NCBI GenBank assembly: GCA_021205245.1
Contig: JAJPXZ010000023.1
Coordinates: forward strand, 42,924-92,285
Length of the DNA: 49,362 bases
Direction: 5' to 3'
Source: Planctomycetaceae bacterium
GTDB taxonomy: Bacteria > Planctomycetota > SZUA-567
In this document: piece after piece, positions 24,386 through 31,903 of the stretch
Layout: each line of letters starts with the position of its first letter
Position numbering within the stretch: position 1 is the first letter of the stretch
The notes under the pieces: generated by a model
What the model was told of the DNA's origin: nothing
Databases searched by the model: none
What the model saw: the letters and a program-made list of their open reading frames with translations, nothing else
Position numbers and translations under genes: made by a program

Positions 24386-25261
24386 TTATTTCATAAAAGA
24401 AAATGAATCCATCATGGTCGCCAGGTTGATGTCGTCCCACGGCATGTGTTCGGCAAAGGTGAAGCCAACCACATCGGCCGCTTTCGTAACGTCGGTGATC
24501 AGCCGGGTCACCTGCGGCATGGTCATTTTTCCCTGCATGGCGTCGACAACCACATCCGAGTTCGGGTTGTTGAAGAGTTGTGAACGGAAACGCTGCGGAT
24601 CAAGCACGTCGAAATCGAAGTGGATCGCCAGGTGATTAATGGAGTTGTGCCGAATCCATTCCAGGATGCGGTCGCTCGTGCCGGCTAAGGCTGCCGAGCC
24701 GACATGGGCTATGCCAAGGCGGTTGACCACCTCCCATTCGTAGTCCAGCATGTCGTCGATTCCCGCGAGCATCACCTTTTTCGTATCGAGGGGACGCCGC
24801 ACCTCTTTGGCCAATCCCGGATCGCCTTCGCCGAGGAGATTGCCGAGTACCATCGCGTGGGAGTTGTAGACATTGGTGGGAGTCGACACGTCGGGGTGGG
24901 CGTCAATCCACAAGACTCCCAGCGCGCCGTCGTAGCGCTCGTTCAGATACGCAAACGGAGCCTGGCTGACCAGGCAGTCGCCGCCAAAGGTGATGACACG
25001 CTCCGGCTCGTAGGCGTCGAGGAGATGCCGGGCGGAACGAAGCTGTTTCGTGAGAGCAGTCCGCCCCATAATGCCGTCTTCCATGGCGATGCTGGAACCG
25101 TCATAAGAACCTATGGGAACTTCAAGCATCGGCGCATCGCTTTCGGGCGCAAGCCATGCCAGTAACCTTGCCCCAAGAGGATAGGAGACATTGTTAATTC
25201 CGCCTTGCCATTGCGGCATGAGCAGGCGAATCGTTTTTGTGGTGATTGGCTTGTTTCGCAT
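24386..25261 (-). CDS. Arginase/agmatinase family protein
   Basis: A 291-residue ureohydrolase-fold protein. The metal motifs are altered: GGDCLVS replaces the usual GGDHS, WIDAHPDVSTP keeps the DAHxD motif, and HFDFDVLDP keeps the DxDxxDP motif. The first motif therefore has Cys where classical arginases have a metal-binding His, a change I associate with a distinct subfamily whose substrate I do not know. AAGGAAAAAGGA lies before the ATG. It sits between DUF6485 and TIGR04076 genes on the same strand. It could hydrolyse a guanidino compound, but arginase activity should not be assumed. Confidence 0.85.
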   Translation of the reverse strand: MRNKPITTKTIRLLMPQWQGGINNVSYPLGARLLAWLAPESDAPMLEVPIGSYDGSSIAMEDGIMGRTALTKQLRSARHLLDAYEPERVITFGGDCLVSQAPFAYLNERYDGALGVLWIDAHPDVSTPTNVYNSHAMVLGNLLGEGDPGLAKEVRRPLDTKKVMLAGIDDMLDYEWEVVNRLGIAHVGSAALAGTSDRILEWIRHNSINHLAIHFDFDVLDPQRFRSQLFNNPNSDVVVDAMQGKMTMPQVTRLITDVTKAADVVGFTFAEHMPWDDINLATMMDSFSFMK

Positions 25262-25305
25262 TCCTTTTTCCTTCCGTGTTATTTAATGCTGTAGGGCTTG
25301 TCCGA

Positions 25306-25533
25306 TTACTGAGAATCCGGCGGAACGCTCGATTTCAGGACCATCTCCGCGAAATCTTTGAAGCTGTCTCCGGAGCGTAATTCGGAACCATCCAGCAAGT
25401 TGAAAAAGCAGCTTGGCATTTCCCGAGACCCCAAGTTTTTACTGACGCAAGGCGCACATCCCTTGTCATGTTGCGTTGGGTGCAGGTGGCAGTCTGTTTT
25501 GGTGCAGGTGCAGAAATTGCTACTACTTTTCAT
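25306..25533 (-). CDS. DUF6485-like small cysteine-rich protein
   Basis: A 74-residue protein opening with closely spaced cysteines (CTCTKTDCHLHPTQHDKGCAPC) followed by MPSCFF. This is the metal-binding pattern of DUF6485 proteins. I prefer the ATG at 25533, which has GGAGAG four bases upstream, over the ATG at 25545. It is first in a minus-strand group with the arginase-like and TIGR04076 genes, 44 bp before the former. No function is known; the cysteines probably bind zinc or an iron-sulfur cluster. Confidence 0.65.
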   Translation of the reverse strand: MKSSSNFCTCTKTDCHLHPTQHDKGCAPCVSKNLGSREMPSCFFNLLDGSELRSGDSFKDFAEMVLKSSVPPDSQ

Positions 25534-26047
25534 AGCGCTCTCCATTCTCTCGCGCGGGAAGTGGAATCTTTATAGCCGTTTGCTCTACTCGCCACACCAC
25601 CCGTTTTCTTTATGAAGGGTATCGTGATTCTATTCAGTATACCATGAATTGAATGATATGGATTTCTACTCTCATAGCCACTCCGTCAAAGCATAAATTC
25701 CTTGCCGTCATTCGGGGGGGAACCGCATCCACGATAGCGATGTTCTTACCGACTTGCATACCGTTCGCTCAGGAGGTCGCCCGAGACCATCGCGTGCCCG
25801 CTCTCCAGTCACCGCCGCCTTGATGATGCTTTTATTTGCCTTCCCGCTTCGACAAGGTCTTTCTCCAAAAATAAATGACCACTCATCCAGTTTGCCCGGT
25901 CCAATCTGCTCATATTACCTGTACTCGGGATCTCGCTTTAACATAATTAAAATAAACCATCGATAAACAGTATTTGTATTATATGGGCGCTGAAAAAAAA
26001 ACGTCGCTGGAGGTGAAAATTGGGTAAACACCACCTTATACTTGAAC

Positions 26048-26103
26048 TTGCTGCTACTTTAACGGTGTGCTATAATAACAGTGCATCGATGCCTGTTTTT
26101 TTT
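26048..26103 (+). promoter_or_regulatory. Promoter with overlapping hairpin and T-run
   Basis: TTGCTG (26048-26053), a 17-base spacer and a perfect TATAAT (26071-26076). AACAG-GCA pairs with TGC-CTGTT (26077-26097) right at the expected start, followed by a T-run to 26103. The hairpin could be an operator or an early terminator. The next gene starts 280 bp downstream. Confidence 0.5.
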
Positions 26104-26320
26104 AGTTGGTTACGTATATTAATTACACAAGGGAGATGCTCTGATAGTTAATTGATCGGTTCACCATGCGCAATTAGGCCGCGAAATTACGACATCGAAT
26201 TCTAGTTAGCGCACACCTCATGCCAGAAAGTTGTTCACGGTGGACCTCCGTCCTTGGGCGGTGGTTGGTCGTGCTGGCATGGGGCGTCGTAACCCCTCGC
26301 GGCCCACGATTAGTCATCCG

Positions 26321-26348
26321 CCCTTTTTCTGTGATTACGGAAAAAGGG
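26321..26348. promoter_or_regulatory. Palindrome upstream of XRE regulator gene
   Basis: CCCTTTTTC (26321-26329) and GAAAAAGGG (26340-26348) are perfect 9-bp arms, ending about 30 bp before the XRE start. This is a candidate autoregulatory operator. Confidence 0.45.
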
Positions 26349-26379
26349 AATAGTCTTCCCGAGGAAGGGGGCTCACGAA

Positions 26380-26859
26380 ATGGGAAAAATTCCCAACGAT
26401 CTGCGCGAAATAATCGCGCATAACATACGAACATACAGAATAAAAAAGTATCCGCTGCATGGCGGCAGTAAATTATGCGCCGAAGCGTTTGGCGTCTCCC
26501 AGCAACAGTGGTCGCCGTGGGAAAACGGCCGCCGGACGCCGGACGAAATACGGCTTGAAAAAATTGCGGCTTTTTTTGGCGTGACTGTGGAAGACCTCCG
26601 AAAGGACACCCGGCCGCAGTCGAATCAACCGGCGCACCCACAACCCCCGAGCCAGCGGAGCGCTGAGTACACTTCAGGCCAAATTCCGGGTATCGATATC
26701 CCGCCTCCTCCGGGCTGGCAGCCGGACCCTCCGGGTAGTCCCGCCAGCTTCTTTTGGCTGTTACGGCATTTTGTCATGCGCACCCAGGCGCAAGGCATAC
26801 GTATCGATAAGGAGTGCCTGGACTATCTGGCGGCCAAAATGAGACCGCCCGAAATGTAA
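26380..26859 (+). CDS. XRE-family (Cro/CI HTH) regulator
   Basis: A 159-residue protein. Residues about 10-75 form a helix-turn-helix_3 domain: IIAHNIRTYRIKKYPLHGGS, then LCAEAFGVSQQQWSPWENGRRTPDEIRLEKIAAFFGVTVEDL. The middle is a proline-rich linker and the C-terminal 40 residues form a short helical domain (FFWLLRHFVMRTQAQGIRI). The GGLNxxT-type spacing is unusual: several residues are inserted between helices 1 and 2 (KKYPLHGGSK). A perfect palindrome lies just upstream. No phage or toxin partner is adjacent, so its targets are unknown. Confidence 0.85.
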   Translation: MGKIPNDLREIIAHNIRTYRIKKYPLHGGSKLCAEAFGVSQQQWSPWENGRRTPDEIRLEKIAAFFGVTVEDLRKDTRPQSNQPAHPQPPSQRSAEYTSGQIPGIDIPPPPGWQPDPPGSPASFFWLLRHFVMRTQAQGIRIDKECLDYLAAKMRPPEM

Positions 26860-26959
26860 GAGAATCCGCAGAGTCCATCATGGACGTGGATGCTTGCCTT
26901 AAACGAGAAGAGTGCTTATAAAGAAGGCGATCGGTCTATTAATTTCATAAGGAGACAGT

Positions 26960-27460
26960 ATGGAAAAAATCACCTTCTTTGAGTCGAACAAGATTTCGTC
27001 ACCGAATCCACTCACGCTCGTCTGTACCACTACACCGGATAAAAAGACGAATATCGCCCCGATATCATGGTGGACAAAACTGTCCTTTGATCCGGAGATG
27101 GTCGGATTCGCCATGGCCAAGACCTCGTACAGTGGCGAAATGGTCAGGGAATCCAAAAAGGTGGTTTTAGCCATGCCAACCGAGGAAATGGCTCAGGCCG
27201 CTTTTGAATGTGGGACAGCTTCGGGAAGAGAAACCGACAAGGTCGATACGTTCGGCATCGAGCTGGTTGAAATCCCCGGCAACAGTATCAAAATCCCTCT
27301 GCATAGCTGCATGGCTATCGAGTGCAGCCTGAGCCAGGTTGTTGAAGTCGGCGATCATTACCTCTACGTCTGCCGGGTGGACAACATACTCGGGGATTTA
27401 GGGAAAAAAGCGCTTTTTGCATGGGATGAGGATAAGGTGAGCCTCCGCACCGCGAAATAA
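26960..27460 (+). CDS. Flavin reductase-like (FMN-binding split barrel) protein
   Basis: A 166-residue flavoredoxin-type protein of the flavin reductase-like family. PNPLTLVCTTTPDKKTNIAPISWWTKLSFDPEMVGFAMAK matches the FMN-binding N-terminal strands, and SGEMVRESKKVVLAMP follows as in this family. It lacks the longer extension of NADH:flavin oxidoreductases. AAGGAGA precedes the start. It stands alone with its own terminator, so its redox partner is unknown. Confidence 0.87.
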   Translation: MEKITFFESNKISSPNPLTLVCTTTPDKKTNIAPISWWTKLSFDPEMVGFAMAKTSYSGEMVRESKKVVLAMPTEEMAQAAFECGTASGRETDKVDTFGIELVEIPGNSIKIPLHSCMAIECSLSQVVEVGDHYLYVCRVDNILGDLGKKALFAWDEDKVSLRTAK

Positions 27461-27491
27461 AACGATCGATGATGCGATACTATACTGTTAC

Positions 27492-27518
27492 GCGCCCGGA
27501 GATTCCGGGCGCTTTTTT
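27492..27518 (+). terminator. Terminator after flavin reductase-like gene
   Basis: GCGCCCGG (27492-27499) pairs perfectly with CCGGGCGC (27505-27512), followed by six T. Confidence 0.92.
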
Positions 27519-27570
27519 GTCGTTTGGTTGGCCCGAATATCTATTTACCCTTACGATATGAACATGCTTA

Positions 27571-27722
27571 GCCGACAGAGCGCGTTGCCCGTATACCCTC
27601 TGCCGGAGCAAATGTCCCCGGCAGGCGATTGGGAAAAGAGCGTGACGCAAAACTGTGCCGTGAATTATCCTGTGCGTTTGGGCGCGTGAGTGGCTCGCTC
27701 ACAGTCAGGATTCGGCATACCA
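27571..27722 (+). ncRNA. Riboswitch-like structured leader, cobalamin type suspected
   Basis: The region upstream of the NHL-protein gene is rich in stems. GCCGA (27571-27575) can pair with TCGGC (27712-27716). CTGCCGG pairs with CCGGCAG around 27600-27624. ATCCTG (about 27667) pairs with CAGGAT (about 27706), and GTGAG with CTCAC lies inside that. In order it shows a hairpin, then TTGGGAA, then ACTGTGCC, then AGTCAGGAT. This order resembles the cobalamin riboswitch core (GGGAA ... ACTGT ... AGNCAGGA). The canonical GGTG and ACC pieces are not clear. GTGACGCAAAAC also recalls the c-di-GMP-I element. The family is therefore unassigned. Confidence 0.4.
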
Positions 27723-27871
27723 GGTGACCGCATACCCGAAGACCGCCTATTCCGTGATATTACATCTGTTCATCGATACCATACGCATAATGAATTATAT
27801 TTATAATGGTAACTCCTTTATCCTCCTCCAATCGAATTGAGCGCCGCTTGGATTTCTTTTGGAGGAACAGT

Positions 27872-28666
27872 ATGGAAAGTATGGCACGGTTGGTCGTCTG
27901 CATTGTTTTTATGGTGGCTTTGGCTTTTCCAATGGCAATGGCGGTGGAGCCTGAGCACAGCGGATTCAACGCGCCGACAGGTATCGCCGTAGGCGGCGAT
28001 GGCGCGATTTTGGTGAGTAACTGGGGTGGCGGAACAGTGGAATGCATAGCCGCCGACGGAGCACGAAAGGTGCTTGCGAGTGGTATACAATCACCCGCAG
28101 GGTTGGCGTTGAACGCGCGCGGCGAATTATTTGTCGCGTCCTATTCGGGCAATTATATCGCGAAGATTTTGCCTGCCGGTGCGCTGGAAAGAGTCGCGGA
28201 CGGATTAGCGACGCCCACCGGTGTAGCTTTTTCATCCGATGGGCGGCTGTTGGTTGCCAACCGGGCTTCGGGAGAAATCGTGGCCGTCGACACGGAATCG
28301 GGTGAAAAACAGGTTGTTGCGAAGGGTCTTTCGTTGCCCGTGGGTGTCGTCGAGATGCCGGACAAATCCCTTGTTGTTTCGCAATACGGTGGTCGCGTCA
28401 CACGAAGCATGCCGGACGGTTCCCAACAGGAGTTGGGCGGCGCATTTTCGCGCCCTGGCGTCGGCATTGTCGCGGACGGATCCGATGCGGTGCTGGTGAT
28501 AGACAACGGCGCGGGACTTGTACGGCGGGTGGACTTCAAGGGTGCGAGCGAAATCATTGCTGACGGTTTTGCCGGAAGCGCGGTGGCGCTTGGCCTTTCT
28601 CACAGCGGCGACTTGTTGGTGGGTACATGGGGGGCGGGTCACCTCTACCGCATTGTCAGGAAATGA
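27872..28666 (+). CDS. Secreted NHL-repeat beta-propeller protein
   Basis: A 264-residue exported protein. A signal peptide (MARLVVCIVFMVALAFPMAMA, cleaved before VEPE) starts near 27872 with GGAGGAA upstream. The rest is about six NHL-type repeats, each with a PxGIAV-like strand followed by a LLVAN or LFVASY strand: GIAVGGDGAILVSNW, GLALNARGELFVASYSGN, GVAFSSDGRLLVANRASG. This gives a six-bladed propeller of the SMP-30/NHL class with no clear catalytic residues. It probably binds a ligand or protein in the periplasm. The riboswitch-like leader upstream suggests metabolite control. Confidence 0.8.
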   Translation: MESMARLVVCIVFMVALAFPMAMAVEPEHSGFNAPTGIAVGGDGAILVSNWGGGTVECIAADGARKVLASGIQSPAGLALNARGELFVASYSGNYIAKILPAGALERVADGLATPTGVAFSSDGRLLVANRASGEIVAVDTESGEKQVVAKGLSLPVGVVEMPDKSLVVSQYGGRVTRSMPDGSQQELGGAFSRPGVGIVADGSDAVLVIDNGAGLVRRVDFKGASEIIADGFAGSAVALGLSHSGDLLVGTWGAGHLYRIVRK

Positions 28667-28688
28667 GGCGATTGGCATAGATAAAACA

Positions 28689-28724
28689 AAAGTCCGCCAC
28701 GGCCCGATGGCCTTGGCGGACTTT
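28689..28724. terminator. Bidirectional terminator between NHL gene and tRNA-Gln
   Basis: AAAGTCCGCC (28689-28698) pairs with GGCGGACTTT (28715-28724), with an inner GGCC pair. It can serve the NHL gene and the convergent tRNA transcript. Confidence 0.85.
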
Positions 28725-28736
28725 GAATGTATAAAG

Positions 28737-28810
28737 TGGTTGCCCCCCAGGGATTCGAACCCCGACATGCAGTGCCAGAAACTGCTGTCCTGCCATTAGA
28801 CGAGGGGGCA
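28737..28810 (-). tRNA. tRNA-Gln (anticodon CTG), CCA encoded
   Basis: On the minus strand a complete cloverleaf reads with acceptor TGCCCCC/GGGGGCA, D-arm GTCTAATGGCAGGAC, anticodon stem GCAGT/ACTGC with loop TTCTGGC (anticodon CTG), T-arm with TTCGAAT, discriminator A and an encoded CCA. It precedes no gene on its strand and lies 65 bp beyond the rsmI end. Confidence 0.93.
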
Positions 28811-28874
28811 GGGTTTTGGAAGGATTAACCTTAAGAATTTGACGATTCTTGTCAAGGAAAAACCCATTGCATCA

Positions 28875-29663
28875 TCAGGATGTCGGGTTTAATGCCGCAT
28901 CATTCGGGTCTGCGTCGTTTTCGTCCGTTTCGGACGATTTTCCCGCCAATCCGGCTATCACCACCACCGCTTCGCCCCGTTCGTCCCGGTCCTCGTACGC
29001 GTCGGCGAGCTCGCCCAAGTTGCCGCGAATCACCCGCTCGAACTTTTTCGTCAATTCAAGGCAGACCGCCGCCTCCCGCTCGCGGCCAAGCGCGTCGGCC
29101 GCGACCCTGAATAACCGGCCCAGACGGCGCGGCGATTCATACATGACCAGGGCTGATTCGAGGCCGCCGTAGGTTGCGAACAGTGTGGCCAACCGCCCGC
29201 CGCGGCGCGGCGGAAACCCCAGAAAAGTAAAGGCGCTTCCAGCCAATCCGGACAACGCTACCGCCGTCGTTACCGCGCTCGGGCCGGGAATGACAGTCAC
29301 CCGCACGCCGGCCTCGCGGGCCTCCCGGAGGATGTTAAATCCGGGATCGGAAATGCCCGGCATCCCGGCATCGGAGGCAAACGCGACCACCGCGCCGTCC
29401 GCCGCCTGTGCGGCGAGCCGTTTGGCGACGGTGCGCTCGTTGTGATCGTTGCAGGCCAGTAGCGTTTTCGGCGGGGCGATGCCGTAGCGCTGAAACAATT
29501 TGCGCGTGACCCGGGTGTCTTCGCAGGCCAGGACGTCCGCCTCGGCGAGGACACGGAGGGCGCGGAGGGTGATGTCCTCCATATTGCCGATAGGGGTGGC
29601 GACGAGGTAGACGCCCGGTTCGAGCGGAGGACGATCGCCGGGGGCGGGAGGGAGCGCGGTCAT
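28875..29663 (-). CDS. rsmI: 16S rRNA (cytidine-1402-2'-O)-methyltransferase
   Basis: RsmI, which 2'-O-methylates C1402 in the decoding centre of 16S rRNA. The 262-residue protein has VYLVATPIGNMEDITLRAL, ACEDTRVTRKLFQRYGI, ASDAGMPGISDPGFNILREA, VIPGPSAVTTAVALSGL and FLGFPPRR, all signatures of this SAM-dependent tetrapyrrole-methylase-fold family. The length fits. Its start overlaps the stop of an upstream glycosyltransferase gene by four bases (ATGA), so it is translated from an operon with two sugar transferase genes. Confidence 0.95.
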   Translation of the reverse strand: MTALPPAPGDRPPLEPGVYLVATPIGNMEDITLRALRVLAEADVLACEDTRVTRKLFQRYGIAPPKTLLACNDHNERTVAKRLAAQAADGAVVAFASDAGMPGISDPGFNILREAREAGVRVTVIPGPSAVTTAVALSGLAGSAFTFLGFPPRRGGRLATLFATYGGLESALVMYESPRRLGRLFRVAADALGREREAAVCLELTKKFERVIRGNLGELADAYEDRDERGEAVVVIAGLAGKSSETDENDADPNDAALNPTS

Positions 29664-30472
29664 GCGTCGTCCCGTTCAGGTCTGTCCGCCGGGTCGAGGT
29701 GGGCGTCGAGGCCGTTTTCGCAATAGACCGATCGCGCCGCCACCGTGCTGGCCAGGAGCGCGTCGTTGGCCGGTAATTTGGCCCGTGGCCGTGGCGGATG
29801 GTAGAGGTGGCAGCCGAGGGCGGCGAAGCGGAGGTTGAACCGCTTGAGGCCGGAATTGAACAGGCGCACCGCCAGCTCCGAATCCTCTCTGCCCCAGCCG
29901 ACAAAGTCTTCATTAAAGCCGTTGACGCTGTAAAAGTCCTCGCGCCACACGGCGAAATTGCAGGTGCGTATGCCTCGAAGGCCGGATTTTTCTCGGCTGA
30001 AAATGCTGGATAACAACCGCGAACGCACCGCGTTTTTCCGATTCTTCAATCCCTTGGCGAAGAATCCTGGCCAAAACCCGTCAGTGGCAATGGCAGTTTG
30101 GCTGGCCGCTGCATCCAGGATGGCTCGGCTGCCCTGAACGAAATACCCCGGCTTGGCTGCGTCGCGGTGATCAGCCAGGAACTCCGGGTGGAGCAGAATG
30201 TCGTCGTCGACGATGACCAGATATTCGCCGGTCGCGCGGGAAGCGGAGAGGTTCCGCATGAGGGCGGCGCGGAAATCTTCGTGCGGCCGCCATTGGTGCA
30301 CAATCGGCAGGACTTTGGCTGCGGTTTCGATAACCTTCGCCGTTTCCGGGCCGGAACCGTCGTCCCCAATCAACACCTCGTGGGGCTGGAACGACTGTGC
30401 CGCCAGGCTGCGGAGAACCGCACCGAGGGCGTCGGGCCGGTTGTAGGTGGAAATCAGGACCGAAATGCGCAT
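29660..30472 (-). CDS. Family 2 glycosyltransferase with galactosyltransferase-type C-terminus
   Basis: A 270-residue GT2 enzyme. It opens MRISVLISTYNRPDALGAVL, has VLIGDDGSGPET and the metal-binding VIVDDDILLHPEFL. The C-terminal segment GFNEDFVGWGREDSELAVRLFNSG is typical of the Glyco_transf_7C domain of chondroitin-synthase-like enzymes. I chose the ATG at 30472; the upstream extension of the frame is antisense to the next gene. It lies four bases after a GT9 gene and overlaps rsmI, so it probably acts in lipopolysaccharide or capsule assembly with the GT9 enzyme. Confidence 0.88.
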   Translation of the reverse strand: MRISVLISTYNRPDALGAVLRSLAAQSFQPHEVLIGDDGSGPETAKVIETAAKVLPIVHQWRPHEDFRAALMRNLSASRATGEYLVIVDDDILLHPEFLADHRDAAKPGYFVQGSRAILDAAASQTAIATDGFWPGFFAKGLKNRKNAVRSRLLSSIFSREKSGLRGIRTCNFAVWREDFYSVNGFNEDFVGWGREDSELAVRLFNSGLKRFNLRFAALGCHLYHPPRPRAKLPANDALLASTVAARSVYCENGLDAHLDPADRPERDDA

Positions 30473-30476
30473 ACCG

Positions 30477-31517
30477 TTAGTCCTTTGCCAAAAGGTCAAT
30501 CGCCGCCTCATAGACCATGTCGACGGTGATGCCGGTTTGGCATGGCCGCGCGGATTCGTCGTGCGGGCAGGCCGTACAGGGGCAACAGGGTTCGTTGGTG
30601 CAGAGTACGGTCGCCTGCTTTGCCGATTCCAGCACGCCTTCCGGTTCGGTGGCGGTAAAAATGCAGATAAGGCGCTTGATGCCGCTGTTGCCTGCCACAT
30701 GCACAGCCCCGGTGTCGAGGGTTATGAACAAGTCGGACTTCGACGTGAGGGCCGCCATTTCCATCAGAGTTACATAGCCGCACAGATTAACCGGGCTTGC
30801 GTAGCGGCATCGCTCCAGCAGCGCTTCGACGTAGTCCCTGTCACCAGGCGCGCCGGTGACGTAGAGGAACGGGTCCACGTTGACGGCGAGTCTGTCCATG
30901 ACTTCGGCGAAGCGCTCGGGCGGCCAGTTTTTGACAGCCGCGTTGGCCCGCACACTGAAGCCGATTACTTTTTTTTCACCGGAAAGGGCAAGGATGTTTC
31001 TGGCCCGTTCCTTGTCGGTGTCGCCGAAGGGGCCGAGGCTGGTCTCGCCTTTTCCGTCGATTTCGAGCGCCTGCCGCACCGGCTCTTCGAACATATCCAC
31101 CAGGCTGTGAAATGAATTGGGCGGGAAATGCAGGACGCGGTTGCACAGATACGGCATCCACCATCGGCCTTGCGAAGTAAGATGGAGGCAGTCCGGTGTG
31201 ATACGTGTTTTGATGCCGGCCAGAAAGGCGATCAGGGCGCTCCTCGATTTGCGGTCGAGGGAGAGATACATCTCATAATCCTTGTCCCGCACCTGCCAGG
31301 CCATGTTCCACAAACTGCCGATGCTGGACCCGCTTTTGTAGCGGTAGATGTGGAGATAATCGATAAGCGGATGCCGACGCAACACTTCGCCCGCGTCCGG
31401 CTTGACCATGAGGCCGATGCGGGCGTAAGGAAAATGTCGCCGGATCAGGTCCAGGGCGGCGGTGGAGCAGATAACGTCGCCCAGGTTGTTGAGGTTGGAG
31501 ATGAGGATGGAATTCAC
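30477..31517 (-). CDS. Family 9 glycosyltransferase (heptosyltransferase-like)
   Basis: A 346-residue GT9 enzyme resembling ADP-heptose:LPS heptosyltransferases. N-terminal landmark: ILISNLNNLGDVICSTAAL followed by IRRHFPYARIGLMV. C-terminal nucleotide-binding half: VIGFSVRANAAVKNWPPERFAEV, LCGYVTLMEMAALTSKSDLFITLDTGAVHVA and a cysteine-rich tail (EPCCPCTACPHDESARPC). The tail matches a common GT9 ending, and an HldE-type domain is encoded at 17328, so heptose transfer to lipopolysaccharide core is plausible. It heads the GT9-GT2-rsmI run. Confidence 0.9.
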   Translation of the reverse strand: MNSILISNLNNLGDVICSTAALDLIRRHFPYARIGLMVKPDAGEVLRRHPLIDYLHIYRYKSGSSIGSLWNMAWQVRDKDYEMYLSLDRKSRSALIAFLAGIKTRITPDCLHLTSQGRWWMPYLCNRVLHFPPNSFHSLVDMFEEPVRQALEIDGKGETSLGPFGDTDKERARNILALSGEKKVIGFSVRANAAVKNWPPERFAEVMDRLAVNVDPFLYVTGAPGDRDYVEALLERCRYASPVNLCGYVTLMEMAALTSKSDLFITLDTGAVHVAGNSGIKRLICIFTATEPEGVLESAKQATVLCTNEPCCPCTACPHDESARPCQTGITVDMVYEAAIDLLAKD

Positions 31518-31903
31518 GCCGTCTATCCGATATCTAATGCAGAAAACGTCTGCAAGATTTTGTCATATTTGGGGTTTTATTAAACAAACGGCCCGGGATA
31601 AGGCAAGGACAAAATGGCCCGGGCGACCCTCGCCCCCTTTCAATCACCGTCCAAAACCTGTACTATGGTGAGGCGGCGGCCATTCGCTCCGGCTGACCGG
31701 TAAGGGAGATGGACACATACCAATGGGACAGCCTGGGAGGGTTGAGGGAACTCTCTATAGCGTTTTAAATTGAATGTGAACCTTCCCCTGCGCTTTTCGG
31801 TCTATTCCAGTTATAACCGTAAAACGCAGAAAGGAACCAATCTCTATTTAAAAAGCGCTAAACAACGGATTCCGCCAGACCTCCTCACGAACAGGAAGCG
31901 ATA
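31518..31903. other. Intergenic region between GT9 and ftsH
   Basis: These 386 bp separate divergent genes. The right third is occupied by hairpin repeat copy 2 (31755-31860). Nothing else is recognisable. Confidence 0.7.
31755..31860 (+). repeat. 106-bp hairpin repeat, copy 2 (upstream of ftsH)
   Basis: Identical to 820-925 except for three bases, all in the apical loop. It has the same orientation relative to its downstream gene, exactly the same length, and ends 43 bp before the ftsH ATG. Flanking sequence outside these limits does not match copy 1. The stem pairs listed for copy 1 are all kept. Confidence 0.9.

Larger units (their letters stand above)
25534..26379. other. Long intergenic region with promoter and palindromes
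   Basis: There are 846 bp without a convincing gene; the short frames here have no ribosome-binding site or recognisable product. The right part holds a good promoter (26048-26076), a hairpin overlapping its start (26077-26103) and a palindrome before the XRE gene (26321-26348). I see nothing in 25620-26040. Confidence 0.6.

Noticed and set aside
25754..26423. Short frames in the long intergenic region before the XRE gene
   Set aside because: No ribosome-binding sites, no domain and no link to neighbours.
27631..27660. Firm assignment of the leader as a c-di-GMP-I riboswitch on the basis of GACGCAAA
   Set aside because: The partner segments (AAAGCC...GGCC pairing and the tetraloop receptor) are not present in recognisable form.
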